Source: an uncultured Saprospiraceae bacterium
GTDB lineage: Bacteria; Bacteroidota; Bacteroidia; Chitinophagales; Saprospiraceae
DNA length: 64,000 nucleotides
Assembly (NCBI GenBank): GCA_937928045.1
Contig: CALFWO010000013.1
Coordinates: forward strand, 1 to 64,000
Direction: 5' to 3'
Part shown: piece after piece, positions 17,352 through 28,500 of the stretch
Numbering within the stretch: the first letter of the stretch is position 1
Layout: every line of letters begins with the position of its first letter
Notes under the pieces: generated by a model
Told to the model about the DNA's origin: nothing
Databases searched by the model: none
Seen by the model: only the letters and a program-made list of their open reading frames with translations
Position numbers and translations under genes: made by a program

Positions 17352-17397
17352 GTGGGTGGGCCGCATTTTTACGTAGTAAAAATTAATACCCACCCAC
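17352..17397. repeat. Large two-stem hairpin in the rarA-peptidase gap
   Basis: GTGGGTGGG (17352-17360) is the exact complement of CCCACCCAC (17389-17397). Nested inside is TTTTTAC-GTA-GTAAAAA (17366-17382). The GC-rich outer stem is unusual for this AT-rich region. It does not resemble a simple terminator and may be a structured RNA or a remnant of a mobile repeat. The rest of the 17053-17608 gap shows no gene. Confidence 0.5.
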
Positions 17398-17608
17398 GAA
17401 GCCCAGAATTTTCGAATCACATTGATTCGGCAAAAATTTCTATTCAACACTTTTCACCTAAAAATTATTTAAATCATATTGCTCCTCACTTCATTTTTGT
17501 CAATACCATTTTTTCAAAAATTCCAATTTCATTCTAAATAGTCCAACTCCATTCTTTCAAAAATATATTAGGGCAATGACTATCTTTACAAAAAATAAAA
17601 TCAAAATC

Positions 17609-18997
17609 ATGCAAGGCGTACAATCCTATATCAAAGAAAATAAAGACAGATTCCTAGATGAACTTTTAGAGATCTTGCGCATACCTTCAGTAAGTGCTGA
17701 TCCTAAGTTTAAAAAAGATGTCATTAAAACTGCTAAAAGTGTTGCGGCTCATTTAAAGAAAGCTGGAGCTCAAAAAGTTGAAGTTTGTAAAACAGACGGC
17801 TACCCTATTGTTTATGGGGAAAAAATGGTAGACAAAAATCTACCGACAGTTTTAGTATACGGACATTATGATGTACAACCAGCTGACCCTGTTGAACTTT
17901 GGGATTCTCCTCCCTTTGATCCAGTTATTAAGAAAACCAAAGCGCATCCTAAAGGAGCCATCTATGCAAGAGGAGCTTGCGACGATAAAGGACAAATGTT
18001 CATGCATGTTAAAGCATTTGAGGCCATGGTAAAAAACAAACATTTGCCATGCAATGTCAAGTTTATGATCGAAGGTGAAGAGGAAGTTGGTTCAAGTAAC
18101 CTAGGCCCATTCTGTAAAAAGAACAAGAAAAAATTAGCTTGCGATGTTGTGTTAATTTCTGATACTTCAATTATTTCAAACAAGCAACCCAGTATTACTG
18201 TTGGCTTGAGAGGACTGAGCTATGTTGAAGTTGAAGTAACAGGACCCAACAAAGATTTACACTCTGGTGTTTATGGAGGAGCTGTTGCCAATCCTATAAA
18301 TGTATTGTCTAAAATGATCGCTGCACTTCATGATAAAAATGGGAAAATTACTATTCCAGGTTTTTATAATGATGTAATCGCAGTGAGTAAAAAAGAGCGC
18401 AAAAAAATGGAGGAAGCTCCATTCTCACTTACTGCCTACAAGAAAGCGTTAAAAGTAAAAGATGTTCAAGGTGAAAAGGGATATACTACGCGCGAGCGTG
18501 CGAGCATTCGTCCAACTTTAGATGTAAATGGAATCTGGGGAGGCTATATTGGTGAGGGAGCCAAAACGGTTTTACCTTCAAAAGCTTTTGCAAAGATTAG
18601 CATGCGATTGGTACCGGGCCAAGATCCAGACAAAATCACAAAACTTTTCGCAAAGCACTTTAAGTCACTAGCTCCTGATGCAGTAAAAGTTGAAGTCCGC
18701 CCGCACCACGGAGGACATCCAGCTGTAACACCAACGGACACGCCAGAATATCAAGCGGCAGCAATGGCCATGAAAAAAACATTTAAAAAAGATGCGATTC
18801 CCCAAAGAGGTGGAGGATCAATTCCTATTGTTTCTCTTTTTGAAAAAGTACTAGGTGTCAAATCTGTGCTTATGGGATTTGGACTAAACTCCGATGATAT
18901 CCACTCTCCTAATGAACATTACGGAGTATTTAATTATTATCGAGGGATTGAAACAATACCCTACTTTTATGACTACTATGCCGAGTTGAAAAAATAA
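17609..18997 (+). CDS. M20 family dipeptidase/metallopeptidase
   Basis: The ATG at 17609 gives 462 residues. Metal-binding and catalytic motifs: VYGHYDVQPADP (His, Asp), YARGACDDKGQMFMH (bridging Asp), MIEGEEEVGSSN (general base Glu and metal Glu) and the late SDDIHSPNEHYG (His). This pattern is that of M20 dipeptidases related to carnosinase/CNDP. It cleaves dipeptides or similar amides with two zinc ions. There is no signal peptide, so it is cytoplasmic. The frame extends 11 codons upstream, but that stretch overlaps a TATCTTTA promoter-like box. It is followed by a strong bidirectional terminator. Confidence 0.92.
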   Translation: MQGVQSYIKENKDRFLDELLEILRIPSVSADPKFKKDVIKTAKSVAAHLKKAGAQKVEVCKTDGYPIVYGEKMVDKNLPTVLVYGHYDVQPADPVELWDSPPFDPVIKKTKAHPKGAIYARGACDDKGQMFMHVKAFEAMVKNKHLPCNVKFMIEGEEEVGSSNLGPFCKKNKKKLACDVVLISDTSIISNKQPSITVGLRGLSYVEVEVTGPNKDLHSGVYGGAVANPINVLSKMIAALHDKNGKITIPGFYNDVIAVSKKERKKMEEAPFSLTAYKKALKVKDVQGEKGYTTRERASIRPTLDVNGIWGGYIGEGAKTVLPSKAFAKISMRLVPGQDPDKITKLFAKHFKSLAPDAVKVEVRPHHGGHPAVTPTDTPEYQAAAMAMKKTFKKDAIPQRGGGSIPIVSLFEKVLGVKSVLMGFGLNSDDIHSPNEHYGVFNYYRGIETIPYFYDYYAELKK

Positions 18998-19010
18998 GAG
19001 AACATCTAAT

Positions 19011-19046
19011 AAAAAGAGCGATTAGGGTAACCCAATCGCTCTTTTT
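19011..19046. terminator. Bidirectional intrinsic terminator
   Basis: AAAAAGAGCGATT (19011-19023) and AATCGCTCTTTTT (19034-19046) form a 13-bp perfect stem with A/T runs on both sides. It lies between the convergent peptidase gene and the gene at 19064. Confidence 0.85.
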
Positions 19047-19063
19047 ATTTCATTAATATTAAA

Positions 19064-20068
19064 TTAAGAGCCCATTTGTTTTTTGATAAAACTTTGTTCT
19101 CGAATTCTTCGGCCAAGTTTATAAGAATAGTCTTTGGAAATTCTATTTTCATGATCACCCCAAGCAATAGTTGCCCACTCCTTAGCTAATTTTAATTCTC
19201 CAAAAATTTCATAGACCACGGCAATATTGTGCGCTGCTTTTCCCCTAGTTTTTCTATGTCCTTTTTCTGCGGCGATTTTCAAAGCCTTTAAGGCTTCATC
19301 CCAATCATTGGCTTCCATCATACGCGCTCCACGTGCAAGATCCTTATCTTTTTTGGATTTTTGAAAGTAGATTCTGCTAATCTTGTACCAAGAAGGAGTC
19401 AATCGACTTGCATAATCTGATGCCGCCGAATAACTAATTTCACTTATTGCGTTCGAGCGATTTAATAATCCAGTTATGGCTTCTTGAATACTACCATTAA
19501 CAGAATTAAATCTATTCGTAAAAGAAAAATTATGCTGGTCAATTATTGATTGTTGAATAGGATCATAAAAACGGAAACCCAAATCGACCTTAGCCAAGCC
19601 ACTTGCAAAAAACCTTAAACTTTCGCCTTCTTTTCTTCCTTTAGTAACAATATAATCCGAATCAAAATGTTCCAATACTATTATTGCGTCTACACTATAT
19701 TTTTCGCAGAGCTGTTGAACTTTTTTCCAATTCAACGCTATTGGAAGATCTCCAGCATGACTAGATCCAACCAGAGCATCGGTTGTATGCACCACCCTAT
19801 ATCGACCACTTCTGGTTAAACTTTCAGCCAAGCCGCTCATAGCTGCTTGAATTGCTTTTTTATCACCATTCAGTCCTTCACCGGTAAGTACACCTTCTAA
19901 CTGATCTTTCCCACGGTTCGTAGCCACAGTCCGGTCTATTATCGCCACAGTCTTAATATCTGGATGAACACTTACTAATGCTGATCTTTGAGCATTAAAT
20001 GTTATTGTCGCAGCATCTAGTTGGAAATAAACTAGAAACAGTAAAGTGTAAGTAAATAATGATTTCAT
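19064..20068 (-). CDS. Secreted DUF6340-like/TPR protein
   Basis: The ATG at 20068 gives 334 residues with a signal peptide (KSLFTYTLLFLVYFQLDAA). The N-terminal half (about residues 20-190) has an alternating strand/helix pattern with VAIIDRT and DAIIVLEHFDSDY. The C-terminal third has helical pairs like TPR repeats (MMEANDWDEALKALKIAAEKG, AAHNIAVVYEIFGELKLAKEWA). This layout matches uncharacterised Bacteroidota envelope proteins of the DUF6340 type. In-frame starts lie further upstream (20095, 20125), but 20068 gives the best signal peptide. The function is unknown. Confidence 0.78.
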   Translation of the reverse strand: MKSLFTYTLLFLVYFQLDAATITFNAQRSALVSVHPDIKTVAIIDRTVATNRGKDQLEGVLTGEGLNGDKKAIQAAMSGLAESLTRSGRYRVVHTTDALVGSSHAGDLPIALNWKKVQQLCEKYSVDAIIVLEHFDSDYIVTKGRKEGESLRFFASGLAKVDLGFRFYDPIQQSIIDQHNFSFTNRFNSVNGSIQEAITGLLNRSNAISEISYSAASDYASRLTPSWYKISRIYFQKSKKDKDLARGARMMEANDWDEALKALKIAAEKGHRKTRGKAAHNIAVVYEIFGELKLAKEWATIAWGDHENRISKDYSYKLGRRIREQSFIKKQMGS

Positions 20069-20181
20069 AGATAGATTTTTAGGGTAAAAGGACATAGTCG
20101 TCCTGACAGGGCTGATTCTTAGCAATTAATCACAACTTTTACGCCATTTCAATCAAACTGAAATGATCTCTTCAAAATCCC

Positions 20182-20189
20182 TACATTTG
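20182..20189 (+). promoter_or_regulatory. -10 box TACATTTG upstream of the FKBP isomerase gene
   Basis: An exact TAnnTTTG match; the transcript would have a leader of about 45 bases that contains the dyad at 20207-20229. Confidence 0.5.
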
Positions 20190-20206
20190 CAGTCATTTTT
20201 GAATAA

Positions 20207-20229
20207 GATCACTTTGAGTTGAAGTGATC
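20207..20229 (+). promoter_or_regulatory. Leader hairpin or operator of the isomerase gene
   Basis: GATCACTT and AAGTGATC are perfect 8-bp inverted arms with a 7-base loop, 13 bases before the ATG at 20243. A related ATCACTT/AAGTGAT dyad lies upstream of the GldM-like gene at 41844-41861. Confidence 0.4.
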
Positions 20230-20242
20230 ATAAGCATATATT

Positions 20243-20821
20243 ATGGACAAAATGAGTTATGGTTTAGGAGTTCTTCTCGGAGACAACCTTAAACAACAAG
20301 GATTTGATAAGGTAAATGGAGCCGATTTCCTAAAAGGATTTGAGGCAGTACTTGCAGGGGCAGAATTAGAAGTTAGCCCTCAAGAAGCTAACCAATTAAT
20401 TCAACAGCACTTGGCTTCAGGTATTGGAAAACAAAACATGGAAGCTGGACAGGCTTATTTAACCAAAAATGGAGCTCGCCCGGAAGTGACTACTTTACCA
20501 AGTGGATTACAATATGAAATATTAACAAAAGGAGACGGACCTAAACCTCAAGCTACCGACACTGTAACCACACACTACCATGGTACATTAATCGATGGAA
20601 CAGTATTCGATAGTTCAGTTGAAAGAAATCAACCAGCTAGTTTTCCAGTAAATGGCGTGATTCAAGGATGGGTCGAAGCACTACAAATGATGCCAGTCGG
20701 TTCGAAGTGGAGACTTCATATTCCTTCACATCTTGCATATGGAGACAGAGGTGCTGGTGGGGCCATCGGACCAAATACAACACTTATCTTTGATGTTGAG
20801 TTAATCAAGATAGGAGGATAA
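20243..20821 (+). CDS. FKBP-type peptidyl-prolyl cis-trans isomerase
   Basis: The protein has 192 residues. A helical dimerisation region (about 1-75, [20 protein letters not shown]) precedes an FKBP domain: [70 protein letters not shown]. This is the FklB/Mip layout. It catalyses proline isomerisation and acts as a folding helper. No signal peptide is visible, so it should be cytoplasmic, unlike many Mip proteins. trmD starts 15 bases after its stop, suggesting one transcript. Confidence 0.93.
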   Translation: MDKMSYGLGVLLGDNLKQQGFDKVNGADFLKGFEAVLAGAELEVSPQEANQLIQQHLASGIGKQNMEAGQAYLTKNGARPEVTTLPSGLQYEILTKGDGPKPQATDTVTTHYHGTLIDGTVFDSSVERNQPASFPVNGVIQGWVEALQMMPVGSKWRLHIPSHLAYGDRGAGGAIGPNTTLIFDVELIKIGG

Positions 20822-20835
20822 TCATAAATATTATC

Positions 20836-21513
20836 ATGCACATCGATATACTTTCAGCAGTTCCGGATTTACTAATCAGTCCATTTCAGCATTCTATCCT
20901 CAAGCGTGCAGAAACAAAAGGATTGCTAAGAGTCGATGTGCATGATATTCGCAAATGGGGAATTGGAAAAGCGAGACAAATTGATGATTATCAATTCGGA
21001 GGTGGAGCAGGCATGGTAATGATGGTCGAAGTATTGACCAATGCTATTGAAGAATTATCTGCTCAAAGAAAATATGATGAAATTATTTTCCTAACACCTG
21101 ATGGAGAAACACTGAACCAAGGAATTGCCAATCACCTAAGTTTGAAGGGAAATCTTTTGATGATTTGTGGACATTATAAAGGTATCGATGAAAGGATTCG
21201 AGAACAATTCGTCACCAGAGAAATAAGCATTGGAGACTATGTGCTTTCAGGAGGAGAATTGGCTGCCGCTGTTTTAGTGGATAGTATTGGAAGATTACTA
21301 CCAGGTGTATTGAACAATGAGACCTCTGCTCTTTTTGATTCTCACCAAGACGGAATTTTGGCACCTCCGGTCTATACACGTCCAAGAAATTTTAGAGATT
21401 GGGAAGTACCCGAAATATTGCTTTCTGGAAACGATAGAGCTATTGAAGAATGGCGTGATGAAAAAGCTTTGGAAAGAACAAAATCAAGAAGACCTGACTT
21501 GTTAAAAGATTAA
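20836..21513 (+). CDS. trmD: tRNA (guanine-N1)-methyltransferase TrmD
   Basis: A 225-residue SPOUT methyltransferase. Motifs: [13 protein letters not shown] at the start, [16 protein letters not shown], the knot segment [25 protein letters not shown], and [16 protein letters not shown], which binds S-adenosylmethionine. It methylates G37 of tRNAs that read C/G-starting codons and so prevents frameshifting. It is usually found next to rpsP-rimM-rplS; here it follows an FKBP gene instead. The stop overlaps the convergent stop of the next gene by 4 bases, within a shared ATTAAT. Confidence 0.96.
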   Translation: MHIDILSAVPDLLISPFQHSILKRAETKGLLRVDVHDIRKWGIGKARQIDDYQFGGGAGMVMMVEVLTNAIEELSAQRKYDEIIFLTPDGETLNQGIANHLSLKGNLLMICGHYKGIDERIREQFVTREISIGDYVLSGGELAAAVLVDSIGRLLPGVLNNETSALFDSHQDGILAPPVYTRPRNFRDWEVPEILLSGNDRAIEEWRDEKALERTKSRRPDLLKD

Positions 21514-23081
21514 TCTTTAACAAACTTATCTGTCTTCAATATATTACCATTTCGATCTCTAATATTTATTAAATAAATTCCGGTTTGGAAATCCTCAATA
21601 TCAATTTGCATTGATACATTTCTTATTTTTTCATCCAATAATTTCAAACCAATTGAACTCATCAATTCAAGGCGATTACCTACAAGATTATTTGAAAATT
21701 CCAAAGAAATTTCATCGACAGCAGGGTTAGGAAAAATATTTAGGAAAAAACGGGAGGTGATCATTTCTACATTTGAATTAATAGGCGATAGCTTTACAAC
21801 CAATTGCAAATCTTCATTCTCTGCCAAATTCAGTACCGCTAATTTATCTTCATAGCCAATAGCACTAACTACAAAAGATACAGCTCCAGGATATAATCCA
21901 GTTTTAAACTTGCCATCGCTATCTGTAAATAAAGTATCGTTCAATGCGGGATTGACTAACCTACCATTGGCTATCGGCAATCCAGTTATCGAATCTACTA
22001 CAGTACCGTAAATTCGTGCAGCCCTTGTCTCTTCAAACTCCCAAACAAATAATCCTTTTGTTCGGTCTCCTCCAATAATCCTACCAGATGGATAATATGG
22101 ACAAGCGGACCACAAACCAGAAAAGCCTCCACTTGCTCCGGCAAAAGTATCATAGTATCCTACTTCCACTGGCAACGAAGGATCCTTTACATCGTACACA
22201 CGGAGTCCTTCGGTATTGTGAGCAATAAAAGCAAAATCTCCTCGAACATATGGATTGTGCACCAAACTTTCTAGATTGGAAGAGAAAGTGGCGACTTCAT
22301 AAATGTCATCTATATCTTCAATATTAAATATTCTACCGGGTAAACCATCCAACTCATCTGCCAATATCAAATGGGACTTATCTTCCGTTAACCAAGCCGA
22401 ATGCGTACTTCCTCCTGGATCTAAAATTTCTGTAACAAATGTGGGATTGGTTTTATCAGTAATATCAATGACATCTACCTTGGATTCATTGAAAGCACAG
22501 GCAAATAATAAATTTCCGTTTACATGCGCATCGTGTATATAGTAGCCCGGGTTATAAAGTCCTACTTGTGTTGGATTCATTGGGTCAGAAACATCAATAA
22601 TATGCACCCCGCGAGTGGTTTGAGTTCCCATGACATAAACATAAGGATCCTCAGTATAAATATCTCTTTGGATAATATGTCCACGAGTAAAATGCTCATT
22701 GTAGTTAGATATCAAATAGGCAGTATCTGGAAGATTCATTAATTCAATGACTTGCATTCCGGTATCAGTGCTATCCTCCCCTTCTGTTGTAATAAATGCA
22801 CTTTTTCCCAAGACCGTAATTTCTCTCCAATTAGAAGCCGGACCAGGGATAAATGCAACTTCTTCTACCGCTCCTTGAGAAGATATTGAAAATATTGCAG
22901 TCCCTGATCTTGCACCGAGTATTGCATATTCATTACTGTCATCATCAATATAAGACCAGCTACCGCTGTACCTTACATCATCTCTTATTTCGTTCGCTAT
23001 TAGATTTATATTTAATATGTCCTGAGCAAAACAAAAATTCAAAAAGAATATAAAACTAAGTGCTGTTAAATTTGTCTTCAT
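21510..23081 (-). CDS. Secreted LVIVD-repeat (choice-of-anchor B) protein with T9SS sorting domain
   Basis: The product has 523 residues: signal peptide ([18 protein letters not shown]), then a beta-propeller of LVIVD-type repeats (for example [57 protein letters not shown]; about residues 20-350). A carboxypeptidase-regulatory-like beta sandwich follows ([18 protein letters not shown], about 358-435). The last ~75 residues ([18 protein letters not shown] ... [10 protein letters not shown]) are a type A T9SS C-terminal sorting domain. It is probably displayed on the cell surface or secreted; the ligand is unknown. Confidence 0.9.
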   Translation of the reverse strand: MKTNLTALSFIFFLNFCFAQDILNINLIANEIRDDVRYSGSWSYIDDDSNEYAILGARSGTAIFSISSQGAVEEVAFIPGPASNWREITVLGKSAFITTEGEDSTDTGMQVIELMNLPDTAYLISNYNEHFTRGHIIQRDIYTEDPYVYVMGTQTTRGVHIIDVSDPMNPTQVGLYNPGYYIHDAHVNGNLLFACAFNESKVDVIDITDKTNPTFVTEILDPGGSTHSAWLTEDKSHLILADELDGLPGRIFNIEDIDDIYEVATFSSNLESLVHNPYVRGDFAFIAHNTEGLRVYDVKDPSLPVEVGYYDTFAGASGGFSGLWSACPYYPSGRIIGGDRTKGLFVWEFEETRAARIYGTVVDSITGLPIANGRLVNPALNDTLFTDSDGKFKTGLYPGAVSFVVSAIGYEDKLAVLNLAENEDLQLVVKLSPINSNVEMITSRFFLNIFPNPAVDEISLEFSNNLVGNRLELMSSIGLKLLDEKIRNVSMQIDIEDFQTGIYLINIRDRNGNILKTDKFVKD

Positions 23082-23846
23082 TTTAAATTAAAATTTGAAC
23101 TTATCTTTTTTTTACAAAAAAATATTCAGGTATCTTTAATTTTCAGAATTGGTCTTAAAGTTTACACCAATTAAAAACCTTTAAAAACCAAAATCAAAAA
23201 ACCAAACTCTTCTCAACTCTTTTCTTTCACAATTTCAAGGCAAAAATTTAAGTTAGCTCTTTTCAATTTATAGCTAACTCCCTTTAGCTGATTGCATACA
23301 AAAACTACAATTAGAGTGCTTATGTAAATGGGCATTTCCTTGAATGCGTTGTAAAAGTATGTATTCTTTAAGCAAACTCTACCCCAAAGAAAGGTATGGC
23401 CATGTCTTTCAAACTCTCATTCAACCTAATGAGCTTTAAATCAATAATTTAAAGCAATTTTCAATTAGATTTTTTATTAAATCTGCAATCATAATTATTC
23501 TATACCTCAATGCCATTCATAGTATTGACTTTTCGCGATGCATAAATTTACCTGCATAGACCACTAAGCAACTAAGTTGACTTTTTGGCATCAGGTAACA
23601 CGAAATTTAAATGTACACTAACTTCACCCTAGGTGATAATGCCGGTTAATGACTATGTGTAAAATTAAATCTGTTTAAAAATGGAAGACAATTTTATATT
23701 TATTAATTCCACCTTGCTAATATAGAATCCAGAACAGCAATTTTAGATTCACAAAAAGCAAGTTCAATTTTTAATTAATGTAAATATGACTTGACACTCG
23801 GTTAGGATATGATTATATAGTAATATTTCAATTAATAATAAACCCT
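23082..23846. other. Gene-poor AT-rich stretch
   Basis: No convincing reading frame or RNA was seen in these 765 bases. It lies between the LVIVD-repeat gene and the decayed HYR locus, and may hold further remnants too degraded to recognise. Confidence 0.6.
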
Positions 23847-24523
23847 TTGACATGCAAAGAAGTGAAATTTGCAATACAAAGTTTCACTTCAAACTTTAAC
23901 CCACTGGACGACTTTCCTATTGAAACCACAGAAGTAATTTACATTGCTATTGACTTAACAGGTTACAATCAAAATTATTCTTTTACTCTTACAGTTATCA
24001 ATGAAGAGCGGCATCAAATTGCTAATTGTCCACCGATATATCTTGTAATTACTCCGATAGTAAATTGCGAAGTAATTGCGACATGGAAAGCACCAATAAC
24101 TCTGACAATTGTGGAATAAATTCCTTCACAAACTCTCTTAATTCAGAACATATTATTGCTCAAAAAACCATAGTTTTCTACTTAGCTACCGATGGTTCTA
24201 GAAACGGATCTGAATGTCAATTTGATACTTCAACATCGGATATGTCTCCGCAAATTTGGTTAGATCTTCTTCAGGATACAATCATAATTACCATTGGAAT
24301 GAATTGTGAAACAGCATGCACTTAGCCGGCAACTAGGGCAATGGACGATTGTGGCAAGGTCAACATGTTATCATCGCTACCAAATGGAACTAATTTTTCC
24401 GTAGGTACTCCAACAACAATAATACTGACTGAAATAGTTAATGGTGGTCATTCTATCCAACACCAATTCATAGTTACTATTATTGATGACGTTTCGCCTA
24501 TTGCTAAATGCCTGAGGCGATAA
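23847..24523 (+). pseudogene. Decayed HYR-repeat surface-protein gene
   Basis: Three fragments read as consecutive HYR repeats in two frames. The first (23847 to ~24085) has TTEVIYIAIDLTGYNQNYSF and NCPPIYLVITP, then CEVIATWKAPITLT. About 24090 the frame shifts and continues NNSDNCGI ... TIVFYLATDGSRNGSECQF. Then comes NCETACT, an in-frame TAG (24323-24325) where HYR repeats have Trp, and PATRAMDDCGK ... QFIVTIIDDVSPIAKC. At least one frameshift and one nonsense mutation make it nonfunctional. The two giant genes downstream have intact versions of the same motifs, so this is probably a decayed paralogue. Confidence 0.8.
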
Positions 24524-24584
24524 TCAATAGAAAAGACGAAATGATAATTCAGTGATCAATGGAATGCAAAGCATTGATTTCACT

Positions 24585-25066
24585 AGGAACTTTGGTTTTG
24601 GCGAATATGCCGATTGGATAAAGTATTCTTGGTAATTAGCATTCCTAGTTTTTACCCAAATGAAATTGGTTTCAGCAACGATCTTCAAATAGTTTCTGTG
24701 GTTGGTTCTAAACACACATTTTTCACGCTAAAGGATATCATCCCTATCAATCCAATAATAACCATAAGGCCCTCACCACTGGGTATTTATCAAAATCGCT
24801 TCTTTCGAAACCAGCTTAAATACTTCAATTATTTATAATAAGAGGATTCATGCTGGTTTGGGTATCGGATTAACGGAACTGGTACAGGTGAATCGTTCAA
24901 TTTGAATCTATTATATCAAATCAACAAGATTGCTCTCGGTATTGTCCACTATTTCGGAATTTCCGAAGTCAGTAAAGCAAGTTATGGGTGTTTTGAAATA
25001 CTAAGGAGATACGATTTTGAAGCAGGAAATGCCGATGATTTGGCTAATCCATGTTATCAATTTTAG
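24585..25066 (+). pseudogene. Decayed PorP/SprF-family gene (3' half)
   Basis: Fragments in different frames align in order with the C-terminal half of the intact PorP-like protein at 36961-37899. NFGFGEY matches NVGLGVY, IPSFYPNEIGF matches VPSLYPSEIGF, and HTFFTLKDIIPI matches HYYLMSGAMIPL. GTGTGESFNLNLLYQ matches GDGSGESIDLTLFYQ, EILRRYDF matches EALVRYDF, and DLANPCYQF-stop matches DMANPRFFY-stop. At least two frameshifts and an internal stop separate them. The N-terminal half is missing. Together with the HYR pseudogene it forms a dead substrate-plus-PorP pair. Confidence 0.82.
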
Positions 25067-25509
25067 GCAACTTTTTGGCATAGCAATGCGTGACAGTCCT
25101 CTTCCCCTATGGAAGGAGTTTGTTTTTTTTTTGTAGCGGTCCTATTCAAAAGGTTGGTTTTCAAGCGCTTTTAGTTTATTTTTGCTTTAAGATCGAGGTA
25201 AAAAAATGAGGGTTTTTCATTTTAATACCGTGATCCACCGGTTACCATCCTGAAAAACTCTTTCTAATAAACTGTTAGCCAATAGTTTAAAGATTAAGGT
25301 TCATTTAGGATAAGATATGATCTATACGAGTCCCCTCATTTAATTTTTAAAATCTCAAAGAGGAAAATGCCCATTTTTCGATGAAAATCGTGTTGGGTTA
25401 ATCTTTTTTGGTACTTTTAAGGCTACCTTAAAAAAGGTAATTTTTAACTGTGCAATTTTTTATAACCAAGCTTATTCTCGTGCAAAGGAATAAGCCCAAA
25501 AACAGAATT
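25067..25509. other. Upstream region of the first giant HYR gene
   Basis: No gene was seen. A small hairpin, TACCTT (25424-25429) with AAGGTA (25434-25439), followed by ATTTTTAAC, lies about 70 bases before the chosen start. It could belong to a leader or be a weak terminator. Confidence 0.5.
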
Positions 25510-28500
25510 ATGGTTTCTAAGTCTACATCCCTGAACAGCGGGGGTAGGGCTACCGTGTTCTCCATTCCCATGACCGATTGGAACGCACTCCTACGACTCT
25601 CACTTTTTACTTTATTAATGACTTTTTCGGGTCTCACTCAGGTGCAGGCCCAATGTAATTTAATGTACGATGATCCTACTGTCGATGTTGAACTTACAGT
25701 AAACGCAATGGGTCAAGCCGTACTGGATGACACGGCAATAATGCCCTATGTCACCGTTACAGGTGCAGGATGTACTGTATTCAATTTTTATGATGCTTTA
25801 GGAAATCCTTTGGTTTCTCCAGTTACCATTAGTTGTAATGGAACAGGAAACGGTCCAGGATCTTACATTGCTACAGTTGAGGATATGGCTGCACCGGTTA
25901 ATCTAAGTAATACCGTTACTTTTAATGTAGTATTGATAGATAATATCCCTCCTACTTTTACTGTCCCAGCTGACATTGCTATTAATTGTGATCAAGACAA
26001 AGACGATCTAATGATTACAGGAGATGCAACTGGCGAAATGGACAATTGTGCCACTGGGATTCAGGCTACTTATACGGATGATGTAAGTATGTTAACAGGT
26101 TGTAACTCCACAGGAACAATTTCAAGAGAATGGAGTTTGTCCGACGGATCAAATCCACCTGTTATTCAAACTCAAATAATTACTGTTCAAGATGTAACAC
26201 AACCTACATTTTCGGCTCCAGCGGATGTTACAATTGATGCTTGTAGCGATGATATTAATGATCTCTCGATTACAGGTATGGCATCAATGGAAAATGACAA
26301 TTGTAGCATGGGAATAACTGCTACATATCAAGATATGCCTGCTGTTGCAGTTGCTGGAATGTGCCGGTTTGACTCAACGATTACAAGAGTTTGGTCATTG
26401 GTAGATGACTGCAACAATATTTTACAATTAAATCAAACGATTACCAAAGAGGATCGAAGTGTTCCCGAAAGTACTCAAGCTGCTATCAATGTAGACAACA
26501 ATACTGGAGCTTGTAATGGAACAGTGAGTCTCGTTCTTGATGCTGCCAATACAACGGACAATTGCTCCGCTTTTGCTGATTTGACAATAACCAATAGCTT
26601 TAACGCCAACGGTGCGAATGCTTCAGGTACTTACCCTGTAGGTTCGACAACAGTTACTTTTACCATTACAGACCAATGTATGAATGTTGGAATGCATGAT
26701 GTAATCGTTACGGTTGCAGATACAACGGCGCCTACTATCGTAAATTGTCCGGCAGATATAACTGTTAACAATGATCCTGGAGATTGTGACAATACGCTGT
26801 CTTGGACAGCTCCTAGCGCTACTGATAATTGTTCTTCTGTTGCAAACATTACAGAAACTATAACAGCTGTTCCAGATATCATTATCAATAAAGGAACTCC
26901 TGGAGCAGGAAGAGTTGACTTTGCAGATTTTCCAGTAGGAGTTACTACAGTAACTTATGCGTTTAGGGATCAAAATGGACAAACTGAAACTTGTGAATTT
27001 AGTGTAACTGTTCTTGATACAATTGTACCAATAGTTACTTGTCCTGCGGCTCAGACTTTAGATTTTGGAGGTTGTAATGCTCCAAATGTCATTGTTCCAG
27101 ATTATAGATCGCTTCTTAATGTATCTGATAACTGCTCAAATGGTTACACAGTTACACAAACACCTGCTCAAAATACTTTGCTATCTGGTGTAGCAGGAGT
27201 TACTCCTGCAGATGGTGAATCTTTTACTGTGACTATAACAGCTACGGATAACAACGCACTTAATTTATCAGCTAGTTGTTCTTTCGTAGTAACATTAAAT
27301 GAAGATGGTTCTATTACACCAACAATTGCCGGAACTAATTTACCTTCAGTTATTAGTACTTGTGGGCCAGTAGACGTATGTGCTCCAACTGCGAAGGACG
27401 AATGTGGAAATTTATTAGAAGGAACCCCAAATCCAGGGGCAGGCGCAATAGTTAGTGGAACTTGTGACGCTCCGTGCGATCCTCAACCTACTTTTGTAGT
27501 ACCATTTGGAGGACCAATTGATATTCTGCCTGATAATGACGCAGCTGGAACAAATATAACTTTGACCGTTAGTGGTTTATCCGGAACCATCGCAGATATG
27601 GACTTTCAGATGGCTCTTGAACATACATTTGTTGGTGATTTAAAAGCCACAATTACTTCTCCTGATGGAACAACAACAGTAGATCTTTTTGATAGACCTG
27701 GTGTCCCGGCAACCACTTTTGGCTGCGGTCAGGATGATATGAATGTTACTTTCGATGATCAAAGCACCAATACTGCTGCAGATTTAGAAGTTACATGTGG
27801 GACTCCTGCAGTTGTTGGTGACTTTCAACCTTTAGGTGCATTCAGTGCTTTTGAAGGAATGGATCCAAACGGTAACTGGACCTTAAACATTTCAGATAAT
27901 GGACCTGGAGATACTGGTTCTTTGACGGCAGCTAGTTTTGATTTTTGTACTTTTTCAGGAGCAACTGTCAATCAATACACTTTCTCGGCTGCTTCAAATA
28001 CTGTTATTTGGTCATTTGATGATCTAAATGGAAATACATTAACTCAATTCCAACAAATTGATGCTGCCAATGATACCCAAGGTCCTACAATTACCTGTGA
28101 GGATATTACTATCGAACTTGATGAGGACGGAACTAAATTAGTTTCTCCGAATTCAGTTTTAGGCGAATCAATAATTTTTGAATCGAGTGATGGTAATTTT
28201 GAATTCTTACCTGGAACTACAGAATATTGTTACGCTGCAAGTGCTGCTACAACGATTGAATTTGATTGGGTTTTTGAATCTGAAGATATTTTTGGAGGAG
28301 GATGGGATCCATTTGGTTATCGCCTAAATGGAACATTTAATCAGCTAACAACTGGTCTTTTAAATGTTTTCGCACCGATTCCTGATCCTGAATCATTAAA
28401 TCAAAGTGGAACTTTCAGCATTGATTTGGCTCCTGGTGATGAATTTTGTATTGTGATCAGTTCTTTAGATAACTTCCCATTAGGATCAAGTACTGAGGTA

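Noticed and set aside
17340-17537. Protein-coding gene of 65 residues
   Set aside because: It overlaps the large hairpin, has no promoter or family resemblance, and its composition is not protein-like.
24614-24838. Separate small gene
   Set aside because: Its residues align with the middle of PorP, and the flanking pieces continue the same protein in another frame; it is part of a pseudogene.
26623-26982. Genes antisense to the giant HYR proteins (and similar frames to 36253)
   Set aside because: They are open only because of the repetitive composition of the HYR codons; the sense strand is clearly the coding one.
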